Assembly: GCA_034509425.1 (NCBI GenBank)
Contig: JAVTVJ010011652.1
Coordinates: 3,197,501 to 3,261,500 of the forward strand
Direction of reading: 5' to 3'
Source: Eopsaltria australis
Taxonomy: Eukaryota; Chordata; Aves; Passeriformes; Petroicidae
Length of the DNA: 64,000 nt
Shown here in pieces: positions 1-11,070 of this stretch. The translations under genes and the position numbers were made by a program. How positions within the stretch are numbered: position 1 is the stretch's first letter; every line of letters begins with the position of its first letter. The notes under the pieces are model-generated. The model was not told the origin of the DNA, made no database searches, and worked only from the letters and a program-made list of their open reading frames with translations.

Positions 1-148
1 GGAAAACAAAGTGTCACTGACCCCACTTCATCTAAAAATACATCCATTTTCTTGTGAACTATTTGCATTACAGCAGGAAAGCAAACAAGCTGGCAAAAGA
101 TGAGAAAAAAAAAAAATGAACAGCTATTATAACGTGTTGCCCACTGTG

Positions 149-190
149 CTCTCTGTCTCTCCCTCTCTCTCTCTGCCCCTTTCCCTCCCT
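149..190. repeat. CT-rich simple repeat
   Basis: A pyrimidine-only or nearly pyrimidine-only tract made of CT dinucleotides with a few C insertions, followed by TTTCCCTCCC. It is an ordinary microsatellite-like tract. Confidence 0.8.
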
Positions 191-339
191 ACATGTATAT
201 CTTTATTTTTACTTGGGGTGGGGGCAGAGGTAGGCAGCTTGATGAGGAAAATAACACGAAGAGATACGATGCTTTAGGGGCTTAGGAGTGTGCATTTGCT
301 GTTGTTACTGCGGGAACTTTCTTACAACTTCACACTGCC

Positions 340-765
340 TGGCTGAAGAATGGTGCTAGCACAGCAGCGTCTCTTGCATACAATCTATTTCAACAATGTA
401 AACAACTCCATGCCTTTAGTATGTGGAGCTTTCATATTTAAGGTCAATATTTACAGTTTGGGTTTTTACAGGTATCCATCAACATTGGCACACACCTCTC
501 CCTATCAGGACGGTTAATAGGCTTGCTTTCTCTGCCTGCCTCTCTCTGCTTCCCCAGCACGACCACATCAGCACTAGTATCAAATTAACTCTCCGACTTT
601 GAAACTTATTGATCTGCTATTAAGACACCAGTGAACCTGATGAAATGAGTGCTGTAGGTGCAGTCAAGACTTCAAAGTGTCACACAGCCACATAAAACAA
701 GCGCCTTTGATCCTAACTCCGATCTGCTGAGGGTTTAAAGCCCAATTCTCCCTAAGCTGCCCTTC
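340..765. promoter_or_regulatory. Candidate conserved non-coding element
   Basis: This stretch lacks simple repeats and mixes AT-rich cores (ATATTTAAGG, AAATTAACTC) with retained CpGs and words such as GCGCCTTTGATCC, which contains a TCF/LEF-like CTTTGATC core. It looks like an enhancer in composition. This is inference; a cross-species alignment would decide it. Confidence 0.3.
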
Positions 766-1992
766 TCACTCGTCATGTCTGATGTCTCACCAACCAGCGA
801 CTTGATAATGTTAATAATGCAAATTTTAGCAAATGATTTTTACAATGGCAAAATTAATTATATGAATTTATGCTTCTTTCAGTGTCGATGTCTGATCTAC
901 AAAAAAAAAAAAAAATACAGTCGTAGCTATTACACTTGCAACGGAAACTGTGAGCACGTCCAGCTTTTGAAACTGTATTACTGCCTTTCTCCTCTCAGCT
1001 TCACAGCGTCTCATTTTACTGCTAAAACTATAATTATTTATTATAAATTAACCTTAGATTGGGTTTAAGAGGGCTGAAAGAATTCTATCCAAAGTCCCCT
1101 ATTGCTGTGTATGCATTATTAAAGAAAAGCCACCTCCACGCTTTAGATATCCCCTTTTCTTGTTCTTTGTCACTTGTTCTCTCCCGATTTCTTTCCCATG
1201 TTCATTCTACAAATCCTTGCAGTGCAGTTGCACAGATTATTTTAAAAACATCAGCATCTCTCAAATTGCATGAACTAATAATAAGGTCTTTCTACATTTT
1301 TGAATGGCAAAAAGAGATTTCATATTTAGGGATGAACATACAGCAACCTGCTAAGAAAAAGAATCGATCCGTGATAATTAAAATATACATTTTAAACACA
1401 TGCGCCATATTTTCCTGTAATAAATATTGATTATTTTCCTCATTGCTAATAATATTTTATAAACATCTTCTAATTTTTCACCTGAATTTGTCAACAAGTA
1501 TTCAATGTTTAAATAAACTTTTATCTGAAAACATCAATGATCTAATTTTTCAGCTGAGGGAGTTTCTCAAAAAAATCTATTACATAAGTTTCCCGAATGC
1601 ATTCTGGATGGAAGAATCACACAAATGGCTCAGTTATCTTACCCAGGCTATGTGTGAACACGCAGCTATCCTCCTCCTTCTCCTGAATACTGCACTTACA
1701 GGATTTTTCTTTTCTGCTTTTTAAGAAACAAAATCTGCTAAGATATCTCATTTAGTGCATAATGGTTTAAAGTATCTTAAATCACCTGAAAAATCCACTA
1801 CCTATTAGATTTCCAACTACTAAGGTGCAGTCATTTGTGTACATTTAAGCTGAGAGGTGCTGCTCGGTTCTGTGCCTGCAACTAACCAAGAAAGAAAATA
1901 AGAATTCTAAATTTGTCTCTTCCTTTCTACTTTCTGAGATGTAAATATGGTAGCATCTTTGGCTGTGCAAAGTTGAAAAGGAACAATATTTT

Positions 1993-2014
1993 AATTGATT
2001 CCTTGGAATCAATT
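1993..2014. repeat. Perfect 10-bp inverted repeat with 2-bp centre
   Basis: AATTGATTCC, TT, GGAATCAATT: both arms match exactly. The core TTCCTTGGAA fits the TTC-N4-GAA form of a STAT6-type site. A run of T follows directly. The structure is seen directly; any binding role is inference. Confidence 0.6.
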
Positions 2015-2159
2015 TTTTTTTTTTTTTTAATAATTCCATCAGTGTGTTTTCCCAATTTTACTTTAATAAATTTTGGTAGTAATACCTTCTGTGGATTTTT
2101 TTTTTTAATGTTGATACTCACTTAACCTACTTGCAATTCTAAAGAAGTCAACACTTGAT

Positions 2160-2420
2160 TGTGACAATGTTCAAAAGAATTTCCTATGCCACAAGCACAG
2201 TAAAAACTTTCACCAATTAGTGCAGGAAAAAAGGAGGGAAAAGCCAGAGCGCTGGTGCTCAAAGAGCCAGGCCTTGCGGCAAAGCTGTCATGTCGAGTGG
2301 ATTGATCAACAGGACCGCAATTTCTAATGGCATGTTGTCATGAAAAGTCAGCCACGGGGAGCCACCTGCTTTACTCCTCCTAGACAGCTAGCGAAAGGAA
2401 GGGGAGAAAAAAAAAAAAAC
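2160..2420. promoter_or_regulatory. Candidate conserved non-coding element
   Basis: A dense 250-bp segment with retained CpGs, a TTGATCAA palindromic word near 2302, and repeat-free sequence from TTCACCAATTAGTG through CAGCCACGGGGAGCC. The texture differs from the neutral AT-rich flanks and is typical of vertebrate enhancers. I see no open frame of note. Confidence is limited because no alignment is available. Confidence 0.35.
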
Positions 2421-2639
2421 CCACCCTGCTCTGTACCTAGTTCTGCCAGTCCCTTTTGCTAACAATTTTGGTAAGGGTCTCCTGATTTTTATTCAGTAGG
2501 AATATGTCAAATCTCCAACCGTATTATCCAGCCTCTAAGATTAGAGTAGTGCAGAAGACTGACGCTGTTTTTTGGGGGGGAAAGAGGAGGGAGAGGGAAA
2601 AGAGGATGAAAAAAAAATTATCTCTATCCCCCAAATACT

Positions 2640-2960
2640 TCTCAGATCAGAAAATACATCCGTCACATCTCTAAACCAACAAAGTTTGTCAACGGCTTAC
2701 AACGTACATCTAAGACATTCTGCAAGTCAAGAACAACACAGAGTGTAGACCTTCCGTGCGTGGCTTTATTTCAGCACCACCCTCCTTCACCCTCGCCGAA
2801 TCATGAAAGCCTGCATTTGATGTGCGGTAGTTTCTTTGTTTCAATTTAGTTTACCTCTAAAACTTTCTGGATCGGCTCATTTATCCTAGGATCACGGCAT
2901 CTCTCAGTCCTGGAAGACTCTCTTAGCTGGCATGGCCAACATTTACAAATGAATTGCACA
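2640..2960. promoter_or_regulatory. Candidate conserved non-coding element
   Basis: Retained CpGs (CCGTCACATC, CAACGGCTTACAACG, TTCCGTGCGTGGC, CTCGCCGAATCATG) sit in an otherwise CpG-poor block, and no repeat is visible. The segment follows a purine-rich run at about 2570-2620. The enhancer reading is inference from texture alone. Confidence 0.3.
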
Positions 2961-3639
2961 GGCAAGCGTGCAAAACGCTGTGTTGAGGACAAAGATAACA
3001 GCTTCCTTGTTTTGCTGTTGGAATATTTGCTCGTGCTTGATGGAACATAATTAATTCTTCAAGAACTTCCACCAACTTACCATTGAATAACAGTGCCAAA
3101 CAGTCTGTCTTAATCACTCTCCAGGAATGTGCTAGTGTCATTTTAACCCATGACTTCCATTCCCATCACTCAAAAGACATGGAGATTTCCCTCTTCTAAT
3201 ACATACAAAAGCCAAATATATTACTTTCATTCTGTTGTGCCTCACAAAATGTACTGCAGTTGCTGAAGGAATTAAAGGCTAGTTAAAAATATACTCTGAC
3301 ATTGAGCTGTAAGAGAAAACGGAAACATTGGACTTGGCCAAAATTGTTTGGAAACCTCTTACAATTTTTAAGCTTTTTTTTTTTTAAACCTAGAGTTTTT
3401 GTTGATTGTTGGAACATACATTTACTTTTGTTTCATTTGTACGAAAGATTTCACGTTTCATACCTGTTTGCTTAAGAGGGTCCAAACCAAAACTGTACTG
3501 TGGACTAATTGTTAATTTCAGTGATTTTTTGGGAAACAAACCAGAAAATTTGGGGAAAAAATTTTCCAACAACCCTCATCTATGTACAAAAGAAAAAAGT
3601 CAAATAAAAGTTAAAGAACTTTTAAGTTCATGAAACCAA

Positions 3640-4260
3640 ACCCCACTTGGCATGCAAATCACGTACTGTAACCTTTTATCGGCGCAGCCTCTGGTCTCAT
3701 CAGTCGATGAAATTCTCAGCCCGCGGCAACAGCTTAGCCGAGGGACGCAGACCAATGAGAAAATATTCATTGTGTTAGCATTTCAAATGGCGAGAAAGGA
3801 AGAAGAAGCGCTAACTGATCACTGCCCGTGGAATTAATTGGATATTCCAAGAATAATGTCTCTCACTGAAGATCCTTGGAGGCTGAACGCTAGTAGAGAC
3901 CACATTTTGTGCGGCGCCTTCAAAAAGAGACCGCTTGGGGGTAGTGGACATATTAGGGTTTTAGCGCATTTCCCTAAAGGCCAGAAAATAATCAGATTCA
4001 CTGAACCAAACTCAGCTAATCCATTCCATAATTATACACACAAATCCAATAAACTTTGTCACATTACTGGAAAATTAAACTATTACAGTGAAGCCTTTTG
4101 CTACTTTGAGAAAAGTTTGAATTCCCGTTTTATCCAAGAAATAAAAAGGGGGAAAAACCACCTCGGCGAGAGTCAGAAGTTTTGGAGGTTGTACATGCAG
4201 GAGTACACGCTCACACAGATGCACATGCACTGGAGCCCAGAGGAAGAGTAATGCTTAGTT
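3640..4260. promoter_or_regulatory. Candidate conserved non-coding element with octamer word
   Basis: The segment begins with an exact octamer ATGCAAAT (3652-3659), continues with CpG-retaining sequence (TATCGGCGCAGCC, AGCCCGCGGCAAC, TAGCCGAGGGACGC), a CCAAT word near 3752, and TGGAATTAATTGG around 3830. Two open frames, 61 and 137 codons, lie end to end in one frame, separated by one stop. Neither shows a domain, and the second would need a TTG start. I therefore read the DNA as regulatory and not coding. Confidence 0.35.
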
Positions 4261-4596
4261 GTAGTCTTCTGTTATGCTTAACGCCCAGGTAGGTGTCCCA
4301 CAGCTTCCTTCCTTTATACGGAGGGGATTTGCGTTTCAGCTTTATTGCACATAGCCCAAGCATATGCAATGACCCTGTCCAATATTAGTACAGCTTTCCT
4401 TAAGACACATCTTAATCTAACCTTTTCAAGACTCTTTTGCTTTCAGACTCAAAACAGCATAAAAAATGAGCATTGTTGTGGAGCGCTGAGAGATTGAACC
4501 AAGGCTCTGGCTTGGTCCAAAGCAGTAGCCCTCTGGATAAACAGCTGCTTCTGCAACTAGATAAGCTCCATAGACCAAAGGGTAATAGGGGAGGGA

Positions 4597-4655
4597 GGAA
4601 AAGAAAGAAAGAAAGAGAAGGAGAGGGAAAAAAAGGGAAGAGGGAAAAAAAATGA
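4597..4655. repeat. Purine-rich (GA)-type tract
   Basis: About 55 bases of almost pure purine (GGAAAGAAAG-type units, then AAAAAAAGGG units). This is a low-complexity mirror-like tract that could form triplex DNA. Confidence 0.75.
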
Positions 4656-4659
4656 GATT

Positions 4660-5030
4660 AGGAACCTTCCCAAATGTTGCATCTTTCCTATCGACCGCTG
4701 GCCTAGCGTGAGGTGTCAATTTTGACTCCAAAGAGAGCACACGAATTCGCAGCGGTCCCATTATGCGGTCTCTGTGCTCATTGTAAATTCTGTCAACGAA
4801 GTCAATCTTATTAACTTCCGCACTGGTTCACACATGACATTTTCTTCAATTTTCTTGCTGACATCAAAAACATCAATTAGCAGCCCGAAAATAGGAAGGA
4901 ACGAATGACAGAGCCTGATAACGTCAACTATTTGAAGCCAAGGGTAAATCTATTCTCCAGTTCTGAATGCGTTCATTACAATTGCATTTTCAAAGAAGAC
5001 CTCCAAATAGCAAAGAAAATTAAATTTATC
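4660..5030. promoter_or_regulatory. Candidate conserved non-coding element
   Basis: Retained CpGs (ATCGACCGCTGG, CTAGCGTGAGG, CGAATTCGCAGCGG, ATGCGGTCTC, CAACGAAGTC) are combined with ATTAACTT and AATTAGCAG homeobox-like cores. No mobile element is visible. The reading is by texture only. Confidence 0.35.
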
Positions 5031-5273
5031 ATCTAGAAATGCCTAGAAATTGTTTTTTTAATCCTATGTCTATCTCTCAATCCCAGAGTGTAATACAAAG
5101 TATCGCAATTCAGTTTTATGATAACATGCCACAACTTTAATAGAAAGTTTATAAAATATGCAGCCCTTGCCATACTTCCTATCACATAACAACTACAAGG
5201 GGTGAGAAAAAATTTGTCCAACAGATTGTAGCGTTGCCTTGTCTGCTCCATCAGTTCTCATAGGCTGGGACAG

Positions 5274-5330
5274 CACTTACACACACACATGCGCGCACTC
5301 TCCCTGTACATGCACACACATCTCCCCCCC
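5274..5330. repeat. CA-rich microsatellite-like tract
   Basis: Interrupted CA repeats with GCGCGC and a run of C at the end. This tract explains the Thr/His/Cys-rich low-complexity start of the overlapping 171-codon open frame at 5239-5754. Confidence 0.7.
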
Positions 5331-5399
5331 TTCCATCCATGCTTGTGAAGAATTTATGAGCTATGCAATATCCAGTGACTTTAAAACCCCAGCAAGCAC

Positions 5400-5765
5400 T
5401 ACATTACCGGCGTGCGGGGGAAAGGCGCGCGCCAGAGCTGCCTCGCATTTGCATTCACCCAACTCTTTTCATGTTTCAGTGAAAACAAACCCAACTCCCT
5501 GCCCGGGAAAGCAAAGGGAAAGTCCAACCAAAGACTTGACGCGAACTGTCAAGCGCCAAGAACATGCATTCAATCAGCTGCCAGAACTTCCGCTCACTGA
5601 ACTCTCGCCCTCTTTTCATTTTATTGACATTTTCAAAAATAAATACATAAAAATAACCTCCCGGTTACACAGAAACAAGACACTCATGTCAACACAACAT
5701 GGTCCATTTGCTGTGCTCAGCAACAAGTTTCAAGAGAAAGGTAAGCGTGTTTAATACGAGGCAAA
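5400..5765. promoter_or_regulatory. Candidate conserved non-coding element, CpG-retaining
   Basis: It includes the 10-bp palindrome GGCGCGCGCC (5424-5433), a reverse octamer ATTTGCAT (5447-5454), and further CpGs (TTGACGCGAACTG, AAGCGCCAAG, CCGCTCACTG, CTCCCGGTTAC). The longest open frame in the window (5239-5754) overlaps it. That frame needs a TTG start, begins in a CA tract and shows no domain, so I treat it as chance. Texture suggests a strong enhancer-like element; conservation is untested. Confidence 0.4.
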
Positions 5766-5821
5766 AAAAATCGTAAGGCAATAAACCTGGTTTTGTGGTC
5801 TTTAAAGAAGCCCTGGCTTGC

Positions 5822-5840
5822 TTTATTTATTTATTTATTT
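5822..5840. repeat. (TTTA)n microsatellite
   Basis: About five copies of TTTA, followed at once by the CpG-containing GCTTCGCCGCTGCGCC. Confidence 0.85.
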
Positions 5841-6120
5841 GCTTCGCCGCTGCGCCTGCTTTGTGAGCCACCGTTTCATGCTTGTATTACATCTCCTAGG
5901 GAGTGAATAAAAGCAAGTTTAGTGGTGACCAAAGACACTCACTCGGACTTAATGCAAACAGAAAGAGCAGCTACACCCTGATAAACAGATCACATTCCTT
6001 CAGCCCATTGATTTTTTGATCTTTTGACATTTTTTTAGTTGCTTCCATTCCCTTCCTTGTCTTTTCCTCAATGTCACAAAAGACAAAATGTCTCGGCAAT
6101 TGATGGCTGGGGTATCTTTA
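5841..6120. promoter_or_regulatory. Candidate conserved non-coding element
   Basis: Repeat-free, starting at GCTTCGCCGCTGCGCCTG, running through ACTCACTCGGACTTAATG and ending near TGTCTCGGCAATTG. It retains CpGs between a TTTA microsatellite and an 18-T run. Enhancer-like texture only. Confidence 0.25.
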
Positions 6121-6134
6121 GCTTTCAAGCCACC

Positions 6135-6152
6135 TTTTTTTTTTTTTTTTTT
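6135..6152. repeat. Poly-T tract
   Basis: A run of about 18 T, with no adjoining SINE or LINE body that I can recognise. Confidence 0.85.
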
Positions 6153-7879
6153 CCCCAGCCCTGGCTAAGAAAGCACAAAATAGAAAGCTGAGAACTGGCC
6201 AGGAAACAAATTGTAGGAATCACCTAATTTAATCGGCTCATCATATTCTGGGATTTTGGCTTTTCCACATCTGATCTCTCTGGTAAGCAGCCGGAAGACA
6301 AAAAGGGGGAAGGAAAAAGAGGTTACATCGTATGTATTTCTGTATTTTTTGTTGCTACATGGAAACAAACTGGAGAAGACAGAGGGGAGGAAAAACAAGA
6401 GGAGAACTCCTGGGAGGTTTGGCGAGGTGCCTCAGTGTCTCTGGCAGTGCTTTCCTGCCCGTGCACAGAAGCAAAACCGGCTCAGAACCAGCGTCTCAGC
6501 TCGGCCACACTTGTGGGGATGCTGAACATGAAACAGAGGCAACTGGCACCTGGAAAACTTGTATAATTATTTTACAGCAGAAGAGAAAAAATAACTGTGA
6601 GACACTGACGACTGATGGTGAATCTGTTTTTTTCCTTTTCAAAATTTCATTTTGGATATTTTACTGTTTGCCACAACCCTTGTCAACACTGATCAGAATG
6701 AAGGTGAAGCGCAGCTTACTTTTATTCTCCTATCATTTACAGCAGATGACTGTAACCTGTGCTTAGAAGATTTTTTTGGTTTAGACAAATTAGTTATTAG
6801 TCAGAAACCAAAACTGTTTAAAACAAAAGTGAATCAGATTGAAACACACAATGAAACAGTCTATATTTAACAGCAATAATTAAATTATATTAAAAAATCC
6901 TAGGCAACCTATAAGTCTTCAGGAGATAATTATGCAAAAATGCTCAGTGACAATTTGTGTTTGGTTTTGAATGCAAAACCTGCAAAAAACCACCAGAGAA
7001 AGTGTTTCTTTTGATTTTACAAGATATCATAAAGCAAAGAAGTGAGTGGCACAAGAAAGATGAATTATTTTACAAGCAAATCTACCAGTGTCATTCAAGG
7101 AACAGACACTTTAAGCACAGAAGGGAGTGTAAAACAGAATGAATTTGTCCTTCGACAGCTTTTTTTATGTTGTTTTGCATTTGAAATTTCTAGGAGTCTG
7201 CCTTTTCAAGTTAGGGCGCCAGTCCTGGTAATCAACTGTAAATGGGAGAGTTTTGCTTGAGAAAGGACTTCAGAGTCTCTGACTGCATTCAATCAGGTCT
7301 GCTGGACCACAGGCAGGGAACAAGGTTTTGTCTTTTTTATCAAATTCATATGCCTGACAAGAATTGACTCATTTTTGCCAGTGCTGTTGCTATTTATCTT
7401 GATGTTGAAATTGCATCCACTTGGCAGAATAGAGATAAGTAAATTTGACTAAAAAGAAAGAAAAGGGTAGTAATTGTTAAGAACAAAATATTTTCTCCAA
7501 AATACCATGAAGCACTAAATTATTTTTCCTAAAACCTGAAATACTGTACTGCATGCCAGTAGTAAGCTTCTTTCCCCCTCTTTAAATAAGTTCAGGTTTA
7601 ACTCAAAGAAGCAGGTGCGTATTTTGAAATATTTTTATCAGCTTAAAATACATGAAGGAGAAGAAATCTGGAGAGCAACTAGCCCAGCCTCTGCGCAAGC
7701 ATACCTTTACTTTGCTGCTTATAAGAAAACTTGATCGGTGCTCAGGTAAATCCCTGGGCTTGAAAAGAAGAAACAGATTTTACAAAACACCCCTTCTATT
7801 TTATTCTCCCTCGTCATTTCAGCCCGGAAATCCCAGCGATCATCCCTGCTATTCATGTGTTGATATTATCTGAGGTTTA

Positions 7880-8115
7880 TAAAAAAAACATGTCTGATGA
7901 ATTAAAACATGTGACTGGCCAACAGCAGCAGCCCAACTGACCACAGGTTAGCGAGGGGGATGAACTATGGTTATGTTTTTTTAAACCCCACGCTGTCCTT
8001 GGAACGGAGGCTGCATTCGGCGCCATTAGATACAGCTACGGTGCTCTTGATCTATTATTTACAAAGAAAAACCCTTCACTACTTAAGTGGCCCCTTCTAC
8101 TTCAGCCTTCAATTT
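7880..8115. promoter_or_regulatory. Candidate conserved non-coding element
   Basis: It runs from ACATGTCTGATGAATTAAAACATG through AGGTTAGCGAGG, CCCACGCTGTCC, GGAACGGAGG, TTCGGCGCCATTAG and CTACGGTGC. A dense, repeat-free segment with retained CpGs. The run of about eight G at 8133-8141 marks its right edge. Enhancer-like by texture. Confidence 0.35.
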
Positions 8116-8769
8116 CAGCTGCATCAAACAACTTGGGGGGGGGATGAGAAGGGAGGGGGAAAACTTGAGTTCATAATATAATTCTATGCAAGACAAAATT
8201 ATACTTGAGTAGAGAAAACACAGAATGCCTGGAATAAGGTTTGGCATCCAAATTGCAGACCTATCAGCTTCATCCTGAAAAACTAAAATGATAATAATCT
8301 CAGTTTTTAATAAAACTATGTGAGGTTTTAAGGAATTTATACACAGATGCACAAAACAATTCAGCTCTTAGTTTAAAAAGTAAGATGAAAGACTGAATGA
8401 GAATTGCAGGACTTCTTATTGTGAAAAATCACCATATTTCATTAAAATATAATTTTGCATTAAATTCTGTAATTATCAAGACTATTCTTTAAGTCATACT
8501 GCATTCAATCTAATTAGAAAGCTTAGATCTCACCTTTGTACTGAACTTTCAACTCTCTGATGCCAATTAGAAACTATTTTAAATGAATTTCCCAATTAAA
8601 CTGACTCCTGTGATCAATTCTGACAGAAGATAAAACCCAGAATTTTCAGGGAGGGGAAAAAAAAAAGGAAAAAAAGAGAGGCATGGAGATGTACAGTCTA
8701 TCTGTATTTCTGAAAATATTTTGAATGGTTTTTGCTTCCTTATTATGATGAATATCTCATCTCCTGTGC

Positions 8770-9480
8770 CTGAAACATCCTTTCAGAAATAGCTTTTATC
8801 AAAAGTGTTTAAACTGCAATTAGTATTGTTTCATTATTCAGCACGTTTCCATTTGCAATGAATACCTTGTTTTATTATACTGTATATTTGGGTCTCATGT
8901 TATAAACGATCACATTAGATGAATTATAAATGTAAACTATTAACAGTTTAGATTCTTTTAAGTTGTTATCAATTTCAGGCTTTTGACAGCTTAAAGGAAA
9001 TTCTGTAAACATACCTCCTCTCCTCTAGAAAACGGCTTCTACAAAGCCAAGAGCCACCTTACAATTAATAAATGGCTGCATTCTCCTTTTGTGGAGAACA
9101 AAATTAACTGAAGTTTCCCCATATAAAAGACCATATAATTAACATTAGCAAAATGCAGCAAGATATTCCGACAGCCTAATTATATCAATGAGTCATCTAA
9201 CTCCTGTTTGTATCAATTCAATTTATCTTCATCTCAATCAGTGCAGCTTGACGGACAGGTATCATTAGAGGTGACAAAGCCTGGTGCTGCAGACAGGAGC
9301 AGGACAAGGCGATAGCCCAGATAAGGCAGCCCGAGACCTCCTAACGCGGCGTAGCTGGAAATGACTCCTTGTGTACACATCATTGCCTTCACTGAGGGTG
9401 CCTACAAGTTATCATTAGGCACATTCATTGTTAAAGACTAACCAGGTCAGTGTTTCTGATCAGGTTGCAAATTAGACCAA
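8770..9480. promoter_or_regulatory. Long candidate conserved non-coding element with homeobox-core words
   Basis: About 700 bp with no repeat. It has many AT-core words (TTATTATACTG, CAATTAATAAATGG, CATATAATTAACATTAG, CTAATTATATC, ATTCAATTTATC) and then a CpG-bearing stretch from AGCTTGACGGACAGG through AACGCGGCGTAGC. GATA cores (AGATAAGG, GCGATAGCC) occur near 9310-9325. The length, density of factor-like words and lack of decay are typical of ultraconserved enhancers. The call is inference. Confidence 0.4.
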
Positions 9481-10449
9481 TTGAAGTGTTCTTAACCTAC
9501 AGACTGGTGTCAGTAAGGACCTAACGGTGCTGAAGCTACATAGTAATGTGCACGAGCACACCACCATTACTGCACATTTCATGCTGAACGCAAACAGATT
9601 CGAGCAAAACGATTGGGGAGGGGTGTGTATAGAGAATACAAATTACACAGGCGACATAATGCTGTTGTTTTAGTGCAATTTTGATGCAAAACAATTGTTC
9701 ATTGGCAAACGTATTAACCAAAAGTGCAGACTTGGGCAATGAGAGCATTAGAGGTGCAGATAAACATGTCATTATAAAGCCAAGGAACCAACATGCATTT
9801 CTATTTCAAATTATAATCCTGCTGGCTTTCCATATAATAGTTAAATAATAGTTTTCAGAAATACAAATGATGGCTAAATGAGGGGTTTAAAGTCTGATCT
9901 AGCACGAGCATTATACTTGGCTGAAAAAGCTGATGTCGGGAAGGAGGGGGGAAGAGTAAAACTGTTTCACTTTCCACACTTACTATTTTTTCCTCCATTC
10001 TATTTTCCTGCATGAATTCTAGAGGTGAGGGTTGCATCCTGCCTGTTCCTGTCAGTGGGGCATGGCATAGTAGTCAAACCAAGCCCACACAGCACTAACA
10101 TATAGAAAATACCTGCATGAAATTAGGCTTTTGTTTTTCATGCAATAAACCAGCATGCAAGGCATTCATCTGAAGCATGTAAGCTATCAGTGCTTCCCTG
10201 TTTGACTGCTACATGTTGGATAAAATGGGCATCGTTTTTGATGAGCTGTTAAAGGATTTTTATTTGGAGAACTTCCTCCCAGGTTGGATCTACACAGATA
10301 GAACAGTTAATAGGTGTAGGGTTGAAAGTTGAAAGGACACACCCAAAACAATCAAAAACACACAAGAAAAAAAATCATGCAGGATGCACAAGGTTCTGCA
10401 ATTCACTAAACAAGTTTGGTGTATGAATTTAGGAGTTTGGTGCTGCTTT

Positions 10450-10465
10450 TACAAAAAAAAAAAAA
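10450..10465. repeat. Poly-A tract
   Basis: A short run of A. I cannot recognise a retroposed body upstream of it. Confidence 0.7.
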
Positions 10466-11007
10466 TACATCCCCATCAGCAAACAAGAGAGATCTCCACA
10501 CCAGTGTCAATCATATATTTTCTAATCACTGCACAGAAGTAGGGACGCCATACAGAGAGCATGCCCATTAATCAATATGCAAAGAATACATTGTCTCAAG
10601 AGTATGTATTTATGGTTATAAGTTAAGATGATTATGCAGCATGAATTTCTGAGCTGGGAAACTCTTTATCAGCTAACCAACGGGAAGCAAACCTCAATTT
10701 AGAGCCATGTGCAGTTATGTCCTTAAAGACCACTTTAAGAATTCAAGTAGAATTAAGCTGAAATGAGTGACAAGGTGGAGAGGACATGGGACATTGCATG
10801 ACAAGCAGTGACCAGCTGGAGCATTTCAGGTCAGCTGATAAGCAAATGGTATAAATTGTCTGACCCGGGTCATTACAACTGATAAATTCAAGGAAATAAT
10901 AACCTTGTACGTGCATTCAAAGCTCTCCTGGGGTTACTGTAACACTCTGGGTTGGTCTCTATTGGGTGGACAAGGACTACACCAAACAGCCCATCACAAC
11001 CCACAGG

Positions 11008-11070
11008 AGGAGCCCCTCAGCTGGGATTCAAACCCTCAGGCTGATGAGTCTGGACCATGCTGAAGCAGAT
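11008..11070 (-). mobile_element. Possible MIR fragment
   Basis: GGGATTCAAACCCTCAGG followed by GAGTCTGGACCATGC resembles the reverse complement of the tRNA-related part of MIR, including its B-box region (GGGATTCGAACCC). It is short and eroded and could be chance. Confidence 0.3.

Larger units (their letters stand above)
1..10900. other. AT-rich, repeat-poor non-coding block with many enhancer-like segments
   Basis: I see no supportable exon here. The block is AT-rich, nearly free of interspersed repeats, and interrupted by short segments that keep CpG dinucleotides and transcription-factor-like words (TAATTA, ATGCAAAT, TTTAATTA). Such a mix is typical of conserved non-coding element clusters around developmental regulators; that is family knowledge, and the assignment is inference because conservation cannot be measured from one sequence. 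Simple runs (A, T, CT, CA) separate the segments. The best segments are listed as separate entries. Stretches between them (for example 770-2150, 2970-3630, 6350-7870) hold only AT-rich sequence and homopolymer runs. Confidence 0.5.

Noticed and set aside
5239..5754. Longest open frame in the window (171 codons, plus strand)
   Set aside because: It needs a TTG start, begins in a CA microsatellite (Thr/His/Cys-rich low complexity), shows no domain, and overlaps an enhancer-like segment.
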